DNA of 64,000 bases, from NCBI RefSeq assembly GCF_029213205.1, contig NZ_JARGNH010000001.1, forward strand, positions 186,001-250,000. The letters run 5' to 3'. The translations under genes and the position numbers were made by a program. The first letter of the stretch is position 1. Every line of letters starts with the position of its first letter. Source of the DNA: Pseudooceanicola sp. GTDB lineage: Bacteria; Pseudomonadota; Alphaproteobacteria; Rhodobacterales; Rhodobacteraceae. Shown here one piece after another: positions 1 through 9,110 of the stretch. Below the pieces are notes generated by a model. It ran no database searches and was not told the DNA's origin. It was given only the letters and a program-made list of their open reading frames with translations.

Positions 1-969
1 CGCAACGCGGTCAATGACCGGCTGCAAAAGGGCGAACAGGCCCTGCTGTTCCTGAACCGGCGCGGCTATGCGCCGGTCACCATCTGCCGCGCCTGCGGCG
101 AAAAGATCGGCTGTGAGCAGTGCGACGCGGCCATGGTCGAACATCGGTTCCTGAAACGGCTGGTCTGCCACCAATGCGGCGAAAGCCGACCGATGCCCGA
201 GATTTGTCCGTCGTGCCAGGCCGAGGGGCGCCTGGCCCCGGTCGGCCCCGGAGTTGAGCGGCTGACCGAAGAGGCGGCCGAGGTATTTCCCGAGGCCCGG
301 ATTGCCACCCTGTCCTCGGATCTCTTCGGCACCGCCCGCGCGTTGAAAGAGCGGATCGAGGCGATTGCCGATGGCGGCGCCGACCTGATCATCGGCACCC
401 AGCTGGTCGCCAAGGGCCATAACTTTCCGCTGCTCACCCTGGTCGGGGTGATCGACGCCGACCTGGGGCTGCAAGGCGCAGATCTGCGCGCCGCCGAGCG
501 CAGTTTTCAACTGATGCGCCAGGTGTCGGGCCGGGCCGGGCGTGCCGACCGGCCGGGGACGGCCCTGATGCAGACCCACCAACCCGATCACCCGGTGATT
601 CGCGCCATCCTGGGCGGCAAGGAAGAGGAATTCTGGCAGGCCGAGGCCGACAGCCGCCGGTCCATCGGGATGCCGCCCTTTGGCCGTCTTGCCGGGCTGG
701 TGCTGAGTGGGCCGGAAGCCAGCCTGCCGATGCGGATCGGCGCCGATCTGGCGCGCAATGATGCGGCGCTGCGCGCCATCGGTGCCCAGGTCTTTGGCCC
801 GGCCCCGGCGCCGATTGCCCGGGTGCGGGGACGCCACCGGGTGCGCTTGCTGGTCAAGGCCCCGAAAGGCGCACCGATCCAGGAGGCCATTGCCCGCTGG
901 CTGGGGCCGCTGACCCTGCCCAAGGATGTGCGGCTATCGGTGGATATCGACCCGCAGAGCTTTCTTTAA
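1..969 (+). CDS. priA: Primosomal protein N' (replication restart helicase PriA), 3' part
   Basis: The frame is already open at base 1, so this is the C-terminal 322 residues of a protein of roughly 730. PriA is a 3'-5' superfamily 2 helicase that recognises stalled forks and starts primosome assembly. Visible are the paired cysteines of the zinc-binding insert (ICRACGEKIGCEQC, then CHQCGE and ICPSC), helicase motif V (IIGTQLVAKGHNFP) and motif VI (QLMRQVSGRAGR), followed by the C-terminal domain ending in SVDIDPQSFL. An ATG at 133 lies inside the zinc region and is not the start. The zinc cysteines are all present and nothing looks damaged. The gene is followed on its 3' side by an IS graveyard on the opposite strand, with no clear terminator between them. 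Confidence 0.96.
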   Translation, partial: RNAVNDRLQKGEQALLFLNRRGYAPVTICRACGEKIGCEQCDAAMVEHRFLKRLVCHQCGESRPMPEICPSCQAEGRLAPVGPGVERLTEEAAEVFPEARIATLSSDLFGTARALKERIEAIADGGADLIIGTQLVAKGHNFPLLTLVGVIDADLGLQGADLRAAERSFQLMRQVSGRAGRADRPGTALMQTHQPDHPVIRAILGGKEEEFWQAEADSRRSIGMPPFGRLAGLVLSGPEASLPMRIGADLARNDAALRAIGAQVFGPAPAPIARVRGRHRVRLLVKAPKGAPIQEAIARWLGPLTLPKDVRLSVDIDPQSFL

Positions 970-1080
970 CAGGGTGCCGAAAACAGTCCCTTTTCAGGAA
1001 CGCTGTCCCCGCATCAGGGCTGTTTCGCCTGATCGCGATTCCCGCGGCTCGATATATGCCCCGTGGGCCGTCTCTCCGCG

Positions 1081-1300
1081 TCATGGGGCACGCAACCGGG
1101 GTGGCCTGGCGAGGTTGTTGGCGGCCAGGTCGAGCGAATGAACCGCGACCGGACCCGTTCGACGCCGCGATCCATGGTCCGAGCCATGCCGCCGACGGTT
1201 TTGGCCCATCCGAACGCTTCCTCGCTCTTCTTTCGGGGCTTCAGGGGCTGGGCGTGGCCCTCGTGCCGGGTGGTTCGGCCATCGATTGCTGAATGTCTCG
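1081..1300 (-). mobile_element. IS5-family transposase remnant (C-terminal end only)
   Basis: On the minus strand the translation reads SAIDGRTTRHEGHAQ, then EEAFGWAKTVGGMARTMDRG, and after a frameshift LAANNLARPPRL. These match the conserved end of IS5-type DDE transposases (usual form SAIDGRTTRHPGY ... EEIFGWMKTVGG ... AANNLVRLPRLL), including the catalytic-E region (EEAFGW). Only the last ~70 residues remain, with at least one frameshift, so it cannot be active. It abuts an IS3 fragment on its upstream side. Confidence 0.75.
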
Positions 1301-1430
1301 CTTTCCGGGCGACATGCGGTGTGACGCAAAGTGCCGCGACGCCCATGTGTTTCATCAGCGTCGCGACATGCAACCGCCCGACCTTGAAGCCCTCCCGGAC
1401 CAGCAGCCCTTGCAACATCCGGCTGCCCGC
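1300..1430 (-). mobile_element. IS3-family orfB fragment (second, separate copy)
   Basis: Minus-strand translation GSRMLQGLLVREGFKVGRLH followed by VATLMKHMGVAAL matches the N-terminal helix-turn-helix segment of IS3 OrfB transposases (pattern YGSRRM..L...G..VGR.HV.TLM.RMGI.AL). It is joined in frame to the IS5 remnant downstream and follows an orfB segment (NFYADAPNVLWV) that belongs later in the protein. This HTH segment should precede, not follow, the catalytic segment, so it comes from a different IS copy. Confidence 0.6.
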
Positions 1431-2105
1431 GAACCCACAGCACGTTCGGCGCATCGGCATAGAAGTTGCGGTAACCAGATCGGCGGCAGGGCGTCCCCTT
1501 GGATCGCGCTCCGTGGGGGTCACGAACTTGCGGCGACGAACGCCTCTCAAGCCGTTGGCTAGCATAGACGCTCGACACGCTTCCGGCCGACCTGGATGCC
1601 TTCATCGGCCAGCTCGGCGTGAATGCGGGGTGCCCCACAGGTCTCCTTCGACGCTTCATGGATTGCTGCGACCGGCTTGCTCAGCCTCTCGTCGGCAACC
1701 CGCCAGACGCTCGGCGGGCGGCTGTGATGGCATGGAACCCGCTGCGGGACATCCCCAGCCTGCGCGACATCATCTGGACAGAATGCGCGGCCTGGTTCGC
1801 GGTCATGAACTCGAAGACCTCCGCGATGTCACGTTGTCTTGTGCAAACCAGGCCGCGGCCTTTGAGAGGATATCGCGCTCCTGGCGAAACGGCCTCACCT
1901 CGCGTCGAAGTTGACGCAGGATGTGATCAACCGCGATCATGGCGGCGCAGGGCTCATACGCCCGCGCCAAACTATCAACCCTGCGCCCAATGCGCACCCG
2001 CGTGACCATCTGATCCCTGAACTCCGCAGGCTACGGGTTCCGCGTTCCCGGCATGAAAAACACTCTTCTTCATCAGTGAAAAGTGTCCGTCAAACCGGGG
2101 GAACT
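1430..2105 (-). mobile_element. IS3-family element remnant (orfA + orfB pieces)
   Basis: Reading the minus strand, an orfA-like piece starts near 2009 (IGRRVDSLARAYEP ... FRQERDILSKAAAWFAQDN, the typical end of IS3 OrfA). Then come orfB pieces in shifting frames: VFEFMTANQAAHSVQMMSRR, CGAPRIHAELADEG and IQVGRKRVERL, GLRGVRRRKFVTPTERDPRG, and NFYADAPNVLWV. OrfA lacks its middle section and orfB is broken by several frameshifts and stops; the RNase H-like catalytic core after LWV is missing. The 5' limit is taken near the CCGGTTTGACGGACAC-like sequence (minus strand, about 2087-2102), which resembles an IS3 terminal repeat but has no visible partner. Dead element. Confidence 0.7.
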
Positions 2106-2267
2106 CCAACCCCACTTGGGCAAGGTCCGGGGTCTTGGGTCTTGCGCTGACGCAGTGCCGCGTGCCGAAATCCGCTGCCGGGTCCGATCCGGCGCGGACT
2201 TCCGCCCAAATCTACCCGGCCGGTCACGCTGTGACCTGCCGCTCATCCCGATAAGGCTAAGAAAATT

Positions 2268-2342
2268 TGGAGCGGGCGATGAGATTCGAACTCACGACCC
2301 TAACCTTGGCAAGGTTATGCTCTACCCCTGAGCTACGCCCGC
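2268..2342 (-). tRNA. tRNA-Gly (GCC)
   Basis: On the minus strand the 75-nt sequence folds as a cloverleaf: acceptor arms GCGGGCG and CGCCCGC, D-arm with AGCTCAGGGGTAGAGC, anticodon loop CTTGCCAAG with anticodon GCC, and T-arm GTGAGTTCGAATCTCAT. The discriminator base is T and the CCA end is encoded at 2268-2270. It stands alone between the IS remnants and a 600-base non-coding stretch. Confidence 0.96.
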
Positions 2343-2359
2343 GTCCTTGGGTGAGGGAT

Positions 2360-2388
2360 GATCTATTGGCTCTCGCCCAAGGCTGCAA
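2360..2388 (-). promoter_or_regulatory. Probable tRNA-Gly promoter
   Basis: Minus strand: TTGCAG (2383-2388), 17-base spacer, TAGATC (2360-2365), ending 18 bases before the tRNA 5' end. The spacing is ideal for a housekeeping sigma factor; the hexamers are moderate matches. Confidence 0.45.
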
Positions 2389-2938
2389 GTGGAAAAATGC
2401 ACCCGCCGCCAAGAAATCCAGAACCTCAGAAAACCGCGCTTGCCTCAACGGGCTGAGCATCCGAGGGGTGGCCAGGGGCAGAGGCCGTTCGGGCCGCGAT
2501 CGGATCGGGTGGAGCGGCGTGCAATGCCTCTTCCTCGGGGCAGGATCCGTCATTCCTGTCGGCCTGCTGGAGGCTGGTTTTTTCCAGACGCCCTGATTGT
2601 ATAGAATCCGCAAAGAGAATCAGCCTTCGGCTGTGTGATCTGTTGTGGCCGCATCAGGGTGTCGGCGCGACCATGTCGCCTGACGGTGTGTGCATCCGAA
2701 ATAGGACAGCCGTCGAAATCTACATTTTTTACCGGTTTCATGCGGTCAACCTGGGTGACTTGTTTGCCCGATACTCTGATCAGGGGCGCCGGTCGCGCAG
2801 ATGCTCCGCCGCCCGAAAATTTGGTTCGGTTCAATCCAGAGGCGATCCAGAATTTTCGACACTATATAATAGAGAGAAAAGTAGATGCCGGAAGAACCGT
2901 CCATGGGTTGTCTGGTTCCCGCGCAAACCCGGCTCCGG
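2389..2938. other. Non-coding gap (about 600 bases)
   Basis: No open frame here has recognisable protein motifs, and the frames that are open show poor codon character (many Cys, Arg and Ser). A TATAAT hexamer lies at 2865-2870 on the + strand in an AT-rich patch, but no -35 is seen at the right distance. The segment lies between tRNA-Gly and terC, downstream of both minus-strand genes' flanks, and may be degenerate DNA left by the IS activity next door. Confidence 0.5.
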
Positions 2939-3673
2939 TCAGCCCTGTTCTGACTCGGCTTTCAGCTTGCGTCGCCGGGCGGCACGCAACAGGTTCAGCG
3001 CCTCGACGGATCCGGAAAAGACCATGGCGGCGTAGATGAAGCCCCGTTCAAAATGCACGCCAAAGCCATCCGCGACCAGCGCCATGCCGACCATGACCAG
3101 GAACGCCAGCGCCAGCATCTTGGTCGAAGGATGCGCCTCGACGAACTTGGCGATCGGCTCTGCGGCCACCATCATCACCAGGATCGCCACGACAATTGCG
3201 GCGACCATGACCTCCAGATGATCCGCAATACCGATGGCGGTGATCACACTGTCGAGCGAGAACACCAGATCGAGCAGGATGATCTGGAAGATCACGGCGC
3301 CAAAGGTGGCACGGCCGACGCCTGCTTGATCCGTTTCGCCCTCGACCTCGTTGAAGATTTCGCTCGAGGCTTTCCACAGCAGGAACAGCCCACCGGCCAG
3401 AAGGATGATGTCGCGCCATGAGACGCCATGGCCCATGACGGTCAGGACCGGGGCGGTCAGCCCTGCGATCCAGGCAATCGAGACCAACAACAGCACGCGC
3501 ACCACCAATGCACCACTCAGCCCCAGCAGGCGCGCCGCGCGGCGCTGGCTTTCGGGCAGGCGCGAGGCGGTGATCGAAATGAACACCACATTGTCGACGC
3601 CCAGAACGATCTCAAGCACTGTCAGGGTCAGGAAAGAGGCCCAGATCGCCGGGTCGCTCAGAATCTCGAACAT
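2939..3673 (-). CDS. TerC/YgaP-type integral membrane protein
   Basis: This 244-residue protein belongs to the TerC family of multi-pass membrane proteins, linked to tellurite resistance and, in other members, to export of metal ions such as manganese. The sequence shows about seven hydrophobic segments and the two repeated acidic signatures of the family: EIVLGVDNVVFIS (residues about 21-33) and LDLVFSLDSVITAIG (about 133-147). The C-terminus is short and basic (RRRKLKAESEQG), as in the compact members without CBS domains. The start has a good ribosome site (AAGGA, 6-7 bases before ATG at 3673). It follows the DUF2314 gene on the same strand after a 51-base gap and could be cotranscribed with it. 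The substrate cannot be read from sequence. Confidence 0.88.
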   Translation of the reverse strand: MFEILSDPAIWASFLTLTVLEIVLGVDNVVFISITASRLPESQRRAARLLGLSGALVVRVLLLVSIAWIAGLTAPVLTVMGHGVSWRDIILLAGGLFLLWKASSEIFNEVEGETDQAGVGRATFGAVIFQIILLDLVFSLDSVITAIGIADHLEVMVAAIVVAILVMMVAAEPIAKFVEAHPSTKMLALAFLVMVGMALVADGFGVHFERGFIYAAMVFSGSVEALNLLRAARRRKLKAESEQG

Positions 3674-3724
3674 GGTATTTCCTTGTGCTGTCGTCTCAGA
3701 TAACCGACCAGCGGCACGGCGCGG

Positions 3725-4246
3725 TCATTTCCAGGCGGCGGGAACCGGATCCGCCGACAGGGTGCCACTATGCCGCGCGGCATCTTCCGGTGTCATCTGG
3801 TCAAGCTGCGCCCGCAGCAGATAATCGCCATAGATCTTGCCATCATCCAGATAAATCGCCCAATCCATGATCTGTGCCTCTTCGAAGGGCAATTTCTGAC
3901 CGATGATATAGCCGGTCAGCACCACAGGCAGCCCGGCGATATGACCGGCAAAGCCGCCCTCCGGCAGTAGAAAGAACGGGCTGACCCAGATCAGTTCGGT
4001 GGTTGGCGCTTCGCCCAACTGGATCAACAGCCGGGTGCCGCGGATGCCCTCGCCAGAGCGGTCGATGGCATGGGCCAGAAATTTCGGTAGCGTTGCCTGT
4101 GCCGCCTGCACCGGGGTCACCAGATCGGCCACGCTCGGCTGGCGATATTGAACGCTGTCAGCCTGGGCAATGACCGGGAACACCGCCAGAAGCGGGCTCA
4201 CTACGAGGGCGAGAGTGGTCAGAAGTCGCAGGTTTGGACGTGTCAT
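3725..4246 (-). CDS. Secreted DUF2314-domain protein
   Basis: A 173-residue protein with an N-terminal signal peptide (basic MTRPNLR, then a hydrophobic stretch ending near VIAQADS), so probably periplasmic. The C-terminal half matches the DUF2314 pattern: ELIWVSPFFLLPEGGFAGHI, then GLPVVLTGYIIGQKLPFEEA and QIMDWAIYLDDGKIYGDYLL. The biochemical function of DUF2314 is not known. The ATG overlaps the pyruvate carboxylase stop codon (ATGA), so the two are translationally coupled. The pairing with a central carbon enzyme is unexpected, and nothing in the sequence explains it. The same strand then continues into terC. Confidence 0.75.
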   Translation of the reverse strand: MTRPNLRLLTTLALVVSPLLAVFPVIAQADSVQYRQPSVADLVTPVQAAQATLPKFLAHAIDRSGEGIRGTRLLIQLGEAPTTELIWVSPFFLLPEGGFAGHIAGLPVVLTGYIIGQKLPFEEAQIMDWAIYLDDGKIYGDYLLRAQLDQMTPEDAARHSGTLSADPVPAAWK

Positions 4247-7200
4247 TCGTATTCCAATAGCAAATCCTTGGCGTCGATCTGTGCCCCAATCGAGACCTGC
4301 ACCGATTTGACTGTACCGGTGCGATCGGCATGCAGACCAGTTTCCATCTTCATCGCTTCGATGGTCAAGAGCAGGTCGCCCTCGACCACCGAACTTCCAG
4401 CCGCGACTGCCAGAGAAGCCACAACCCCCGGCATCGGCGCGGCGATATGGTTGGCGTTACTCGGGTCGGCCTTGGGCCGCGCCGCCTTGGCGCTGGCCGC
4501 CTTGCGATCCGGCACCCGGATGATCCGGGGCTGGCCGTTCAGCTCAAAGAACACCCGGACCTCGCCGTCATCCTGGACCTCGCCGACCGCTTGCAGGCGG
4601 ATTTCCAGGGTCTTGCCTGGGTCGATTTCGGCGGTGATCTCTTCGCCCGGGTCCATGCCGTAAAAGAAGGTCCGTGTCGGCAGGGCCCGCACCGGGCCAT
4701 AGATAGCGTGACGATGGGCGTAATCCTCGAAGACCTTGGGATACATCAGATAGCCGTTCAGGTCCTCGTCATCGACATCAATATCGCTCAGCCTGGCTTT
4801 GATTTCGCGGCGGCTTTCTTCGACATCGACCGGATCCAGATGCAGGCCGGGCCGGTCGGTCCTGGGGGGCTCGCCCTTCAGCACCCGGGACAGGATCGCG
4901 GCGGGGAAACCACCCGGAGGCTGGCCGAGATTGCCGCGCAGCATGTCGATGACAGAGTCGGGAAAGCTGACCTCCTTATCCGGGTTTTCGACATCGGCCC
5001 GGCTCAAACCCTGGCTGACCATCATCAGCGCCATGTCGCCGACCACCTTGGAAGAGGGCGTCACCTTGACGATATCGCCAAGCATCTGGTTTACGTCCGA
5101 GTAGGCCTGCGCCACCTCGTGCCAGCGTTCTTCAAGCCCGAGGCTGCGCGCCTGCGCCTTGAGGTTGGTGAACTGGCCGCCGGGCATTTCATGCAGGTAA
5201 ACCTCTGAGGCCGGGGCCTGCATGCCGCTTTCGAACGCCGCGTATTGGCCGCGCACCGCCTCCCAGTAATTGCTGATCTCGCGCACCGCGCCGATGTCGA
5301 TGCTGCTGGCGCGGGGCCCGTGTTTCAGCGCTTCGAGCACCGAGCCAAAGGTCGGTTGCGAGGTGTTGCCGCTGAATGAATCCATCGCCACATCGACGCA
5401 ATCCACCCCCTTGGCCGCCGCCGCCAGAACCGTGGAAATCGCCGCGCCGCTGGTGTCATGGGTGTGGAAATGGATCGGCAGGTCGACCGCGTCCTTCAGC
5501 GCCGGAAACAGCTTTTCCGCCACCGCCGCCGTCATCACCCCGGCCATGTCCTTGATCCCCAGAACATGCGCGCCTGCGGCCTGCAAGTCTTTGGCCATGC
5601 TGACATAATAGGCGATGTTGTATTTCTCTCGGGCCGGATCCAGCGCGTCGCCAGTGTAACAGATCGTGCCCTCAAGCAGCTTGCCGGAATCCAGCACCGC
5701 ATCCATCGCCACCCGCATGTTTTCGACCCAGTTCAGGCTGTCAAACACCCGGAACACATCGACACCGCTCGCCGCTGCCCGGGCGACGAAGCCCTGCACC
5801 ACATTGTCGGGGTAATTGGTATAGCCGACGCCGTTGCTGGCGCGCAGCAGCATCTGGGTCATCACATTCGGCATCGCCGCGCGGATGTCGCGCAGCCGCT
5901 GCCAGGGGCATTCCTGCAAGAACCGATAGGCGACATCAAAGGTCGCGCCGCCCCAGCATTCGACACTGAACAGCTGTGGCAGGTTGGCGGCATAGGCGGG
6001 CGCGACCTTGATCATGTCGAGGCTGCGCATTCGGGTTGCCAGCAGGCTCTGATGACCGTCGCGCATTGTGGTGTCGGTGAACAGCAATTCCTGCTGCGCC
6101 TTCATCCAGTCGGCCACCGCCTGCGGGCCCTTTTCCTCAAGCAGGTTGCGGGTGCCATAGGTCATCCGCTCCTGCCGCAGCTCGGGCAGGCGCGGCGGTT
6201 TCAGATCGGGATGCGGGCGCGGGCGGCCCTGCACTTCGGGATGACCATTGACGGTGATGTCGGCGATATAGGTCAGCACCTTGGTGCCCCGGTCCCGGCG
6301 CTGCTCGAAGTCAAACAGCGCGGGCGTGTTGTCGATAAAGGTCGTGGTGTAGTCGTTTGACAGAAACACCGGGTGTTTCAGCAGGTTCTCGACAAAGGCG
6401 ATATTGGTGCTGACCCCGCGAATCCGGAATTCGCGCAGGGCGCGGTCCATCCGGGCAATCGCCTTTGCGGGCGTCTGCGCATGGGCGGTGACCTTGACCA
6501 GCAGGCTGTCATAGAACCGGGTGATCACCCCGCCCGCATAGGCGGTGCCGCCGTCCAGGCGAATGCCCATGCCGGTGGCGGACCGAAAAGCGGTGATCCG
6601 GCCATAGTCGGGGATGAAATTGTTCTGCGGATCCTCGGTGGTGATCCTTGTCTGCAGGGCATGACCGTTCAGCCGGATCTCATCCTGGCTGGCCTTGCCG
6701 GTCGCCTCGGCCAGGCTCTTGCCTTCGGCAATCATGATCTGCGCCTGGACGATGTCGATGCCGGTGACCTCTTCGGTGACCGTATGTTCGACCTGCACCC
6801 GCGGATTGACCTCGATGAAATAGAATTTGTCGGTGTCCATATCCATCAGGAATTCGACAGTGCCAGCGCATTCGTAATTCACATGGGCGCAGATCTTGCG
6901 GCCCAACTCGCAGATTTCTGCGCGCTGCGCCTCGCTCAGATAGGGGGCGGGGGCGCGTTCAACCACCTTTTGGTTGCGGCGCTGGACTGAACAATCGCGC
7001 TCATACAGATGGTAAATCTCGCCGTGCCGGTCGCCGAGGATCTGCACCTCGACATGGCGGGCGCGGGTGATCATCTTTTCCAGATAGCCCTCACCATTGC
7101 CAAAGGCGGCCTCGGCCTCGCGTCGGCCTTCACGAACCAGTTCCGGCAGTTCGGCGGCGCTGTGGATCGGGCGCATGCCGCGCCCACCACCGCCCCATGA

Positions 7201-7686
7201 GGCCTTGAGCATCAGCGGGTAGCCGATTTTCTCGGCCTCGGCGCGGATCACATCCATGTCCTCGCCCAGGACTTCGGTGGCAGGGATCACCGGCACCCCG
7301 GCGGCCATTGCCACCCGGCGGGCCGAAGCCTTGTCGCCAAGGGCGCGCATGGTTTCGGCGCGCGGACCGATAAAGGTGATCCCGGCCGCGTCGCAGGCCT
7401 CGACCAATTCGGGGTTTTCCGACAGCAGGCCATAGCCGGGATGCACCGCGTCGGCGCCCGCCATCTTGGCCACCCGGATGATTTCGGGGATTGCCAGATA
7501 GGCGGCAACGGGGCCGAGCCCGGCACCGATGCGATAGGCCTCATCCGCCTTGAAGCGATGCAGGCCGAGCTTGTCCTCTTCGGCATAGACCGCGACTGTC
7601 TTTTTCCCCATCTCATTGGCCGCGCGCATGATGCGGATGGCGATCTCACCGCGGTTGGCGATCAGGATTTTCTTGAATTCGGGCAT
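4243..7686 (-). CDS. pyc: Pyruvate carboxylase
   Basis: The 1147-residue single-chain, biotin-dependent enzyme makes oxaloacetate from pyruvate, bicarbonate and ATP, the main anaplerotic route in many Rhodobacterales. Domains in order: biotin carboxylase (residues about 5-455, with ATP-grasp glycine loop SWGGGGRGMR at 163-172 and FIEVNPRVQVEHTVTE); carboxyltransferase (about 535-820, opening with DTTMRDGHQSLLATR and with the metal ligands in HFHTHDTSG); PYC-specific allosteric region; and a biotin carrier domain ending the protein with EAMKMET, biotinyl lysine K1113. The length is that of the full family and all key residues are present. Start ATG at 7686 is followed by the canonical FKKILIANRGEIAIRI. 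The stop overlaps the start of the DUF2314 gene. Confidence 0.98.
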   Translation of the reverse strand: MPEFKKILIANRGEIAIRIMRAANEMGKKTVAVYAEEDKLGLHRFKADEAYRIGAGLGPVAAYLAIPEIIRVAKMAGADAVHPGYGLLSENPELVEACDAAGITFIGPRAETMRALGDKASARRVAMAAGVPVIPATEVLGEDMDVIRAEAEKIGYPLMLKASWGGGGRGMRPIHSAAELPELVREGRREAEAAFGNGEGYLEKMITRARHVEVQILGDRHGEIYHLYERDCSVQRRNQKVVERAPAPYLSEAQRAEICELGRKICAHVNYECAGTVEFLMDMDTDKFYFIEVNPRVQVEHTVTEEVTGIDIVQAQIMIAEGKSLAEATGKASQDEIRLNGHALQTRITTEDPQNNFIPDYGRITAFRSATGMGIRLDGGTAYAGGVITRFYDSLLVKVTAHAQTPAKAIARMDRALREFRIRGVSTNIAFVENLLKHPVFLSNDYTTTFIDNTPALFDFEQRRDRGTKVLTYIADITVNGHPEVQGRPRPHPDLKPPRLPELRQERMTYGTRNLLEEKGPQAVADWMKAQQELLFTDTTMRDGHQSLLATRMRSLDMIKVAPAYAANLPQLFSVECWGGATFDVAYRFLQECPWQRLRDIRAAMPNVMTQMLLRASNGVGYTNYPDNVVQGFVARAAASGVDVFRVFDSLNWVENMRVAMDAVLDSGKLLEGTICYTGDALDPAREKYNIAYYVSMAKDLQAAGAHVLGIKDMAGVMTAAVAEKLFPALKDAVDLPIHFHTHDTSGAAISTVLAAAAKGVDCVDVAMDSFSGNTSQPTFGSVLEALKHGPRASSIDIGAVREISNYWEAVRGQYAAFESGMQAPASEVYLHEMPGGQFTNLKAQARSLGLEERWHEVAQAYSDVNQMLGDIVKVTPSSKVVGDMALMMVSQGLSRADVENPDKEVSFPDSVIDMLRGNLGQPPGGFPAAILSRVLKGEPPRTDRPGLHLDPVDVEESRREIKARLSDIDVDDEDLNGYLMYPKVFEDYAHRHAIYGPVRALPTRTFFYGMDPGEEITAEIDPGKTLEIRLQAVGEVQDDGEVRVFFELNGQPRIIRVPDRKAASAKAARPKADPSNANHIAAPMPGVVASLAVAAGSSVVEGDLLLTIEAMKMETGLHADRTGTVKSVQVSIGAQIDAKDLLLEYE

Positions 7687-7798
7687 GGGCCGCGTCCTTT
7701 CCGGTCAGGGCCGGGGCGTTGGCTGCGCGCCCGTCTTTCGAACAGCAAACAATACGCTGCGGCGCAGCGCAAGGGGCGTTGCGGCTGTGGCCAGTGGC

Positions 7799-7873
7799 GG
7801 GGGGGGGCTGTCTGCCCCCCAACCGGGTCTGTGACCCGGTTCCCCCCCGAGGATATTTATGACCAGAGGAAGC
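7799..7873 (+). repeat. Dispersed intergenic repeat, copy 1 (class B)
   Basis: Two GC hairpins (GGGGGGCTGTCTGCCCCCC, then CCGGGTCTGTGACCCGG) are followed by a C-run and the core GAGGATATTTATGACCAG...GAAGC (core 7849-7873). It lies between two minus-strand genes, so the core points against local transcription. The closest relative in this window is the copy at 44757-44825. Confidence 0.8.
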
Positions 7874-7898
7874 GGGGATGTTTCGGCAACAGCGAGGC

Positions 7899-9058
7899 TC
7901 AGACGACGTCTGACCAAAGCCGCCCGCGCACCTCTTCGGGTCGGGTCAGGCCCATCTGGATCAGCCCGGAGGTCATGTCTTCGCTGAGGATATGGCTGAC
8001 CTGGGCGGGGGGGGGGGGGGGGGGGCGGCGCCGTTTGCGCCAAAGGCGCCGACCCCCCAGATCCAGGCGCGACCGAGCATCACCAGGTCGGCGCCGAGCG
8101 CGATGGCACGCAGGATGTCGAGGCCCGATTCGGTGGCGCCGTCATAGATCAGCGGGTAATCCGGGCCGACCGCGGCGCGGATCAGGGGCAGGGCGGTGGC
8201 CGATCCAGGCGCGCCGTCGAACTGGCGGCCACCGTGGTTGGAGACCCAGACCGCATCGACGCCCAGGTCGCGCAGCAGCACCGCCTCGGATGGGACCAGC
8301 ACGCCCTTGGCGATGATCGGGCCATCCCAGAGATCGCGCAGGCGTTTCAGCAGCTCCGGATCGGGGGCGGCATGCGGGGCCAGGCCGACATGGCGGGCGG
8401 GTTCGTGCACTCCGGCGTATTTCTGCAGCGAGCGGACGGTCGGGGGGCCGGCGCGGGCCACCGCCAGCGCCCAATGCGGGCGCAGCAGCGATTGTGCGAA
8501 CAGGCGCGGGGTGATCCGCGGCGGGGTTTGCAGGCCACCGCGGCGCTGGCGTTCGCGCCGGGACGGGCCGGGCACGTCGACAGTCAGCACAAGGGTATGA
8601 AACCCCGCATCCTTGGCGCGTTTGAGCAGGTCTTCGCAATGCTCGGGGACGCGCGGCGGATAGAGCTGGAACCAGCCGTTGTCACCGATATGCGGCGCCA
8701 GATCCTCGACCGAGGCGGCGGCGACGGTGGAGAGGCCAAAGGGCATGCCCTGGGCGACGGCGTTCTTGGCCAGCATCACCTCGGCACCGGGCCAGAACAG
8801 CCCGGTCATGCCGACCGGCGAGACCCCGAAAGGCCGGTCATAGGCGCGTCCCAGAAAGGTCGTGGTCAGATCCGGTTCGGTCCGTCCTTTCAGCACTGCT
8901 GGCGCCAGGATCACGTCGTCCAGCGCCGCCCGCGACCGGTGGATCGCCAGGTCGTCACCGGTGCCGCTGTCGAGATATTCCCAAGCGAAATGCGGAATCC
9001 GGCGTTTGGCACGGCGGCGCAGATCGGCGATATTCGGGTATTTGAGGTCAAGTGTCAT
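7899..9058 (-). CDS. FMN-dependent alpha-hydroxy-acid oxidase (L-lactate dehydrogenase family), frame broken at a G19 tract
   Basis: The family oxidises 2-hydroxy acids such as L-lactate with FMN. Motifs seen: FGVSPVGMTGLFWPGAE near residue 80, VLTVDVPGPSRRERQRRGG, IIAKGVLVPSEA (catalytic-region lysine), VSNHGGRQFDGAP (with the catalytic HGGRQ), and phosphate-binding DILRAIALGADLVMLGRAW. After GANGAA (about residue 345) the frame enters 19 Cs (minus strand) and is thrown out, giving seven prolines and a stop at 7973. The proper C-terminus, SHILSEDMTSGLIQMGLTRP then EEVRGRLWSDVV, follows in another frame and ends at 7899. A tract of 17 or 20 bases, or only 2, would restore it. So this is a pseudogene, a length-variable gene, or a sequencing/assembly fault. 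The long form 9058-7973 alone is 361 residues. Confidence 0.8.
8007..8025 (+). repeat. Homopolymer of 19 G inside a coding sequence
   Basis: Nineteen consecutive G on the + strand lie within the 3' part of the hydroxy-acid oxidase gene. No other run in the window approaches this length. It breaks the reading frame; see the oxidase entry. Confidence 0.9.
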
Positions 9059-9110
9059 GGGCGCTGACTTTGCGAATTAACCGGGCGCAAGGCAAGTTGA
9101 AATCAGACGT

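Noticed and set aside
2643-3035. Possible small ORF between tRNA-Gly and terC
   Set aside because: Cys/Arg-rich, no ribosome site, overlaps the 3' end of terC on the other strand.
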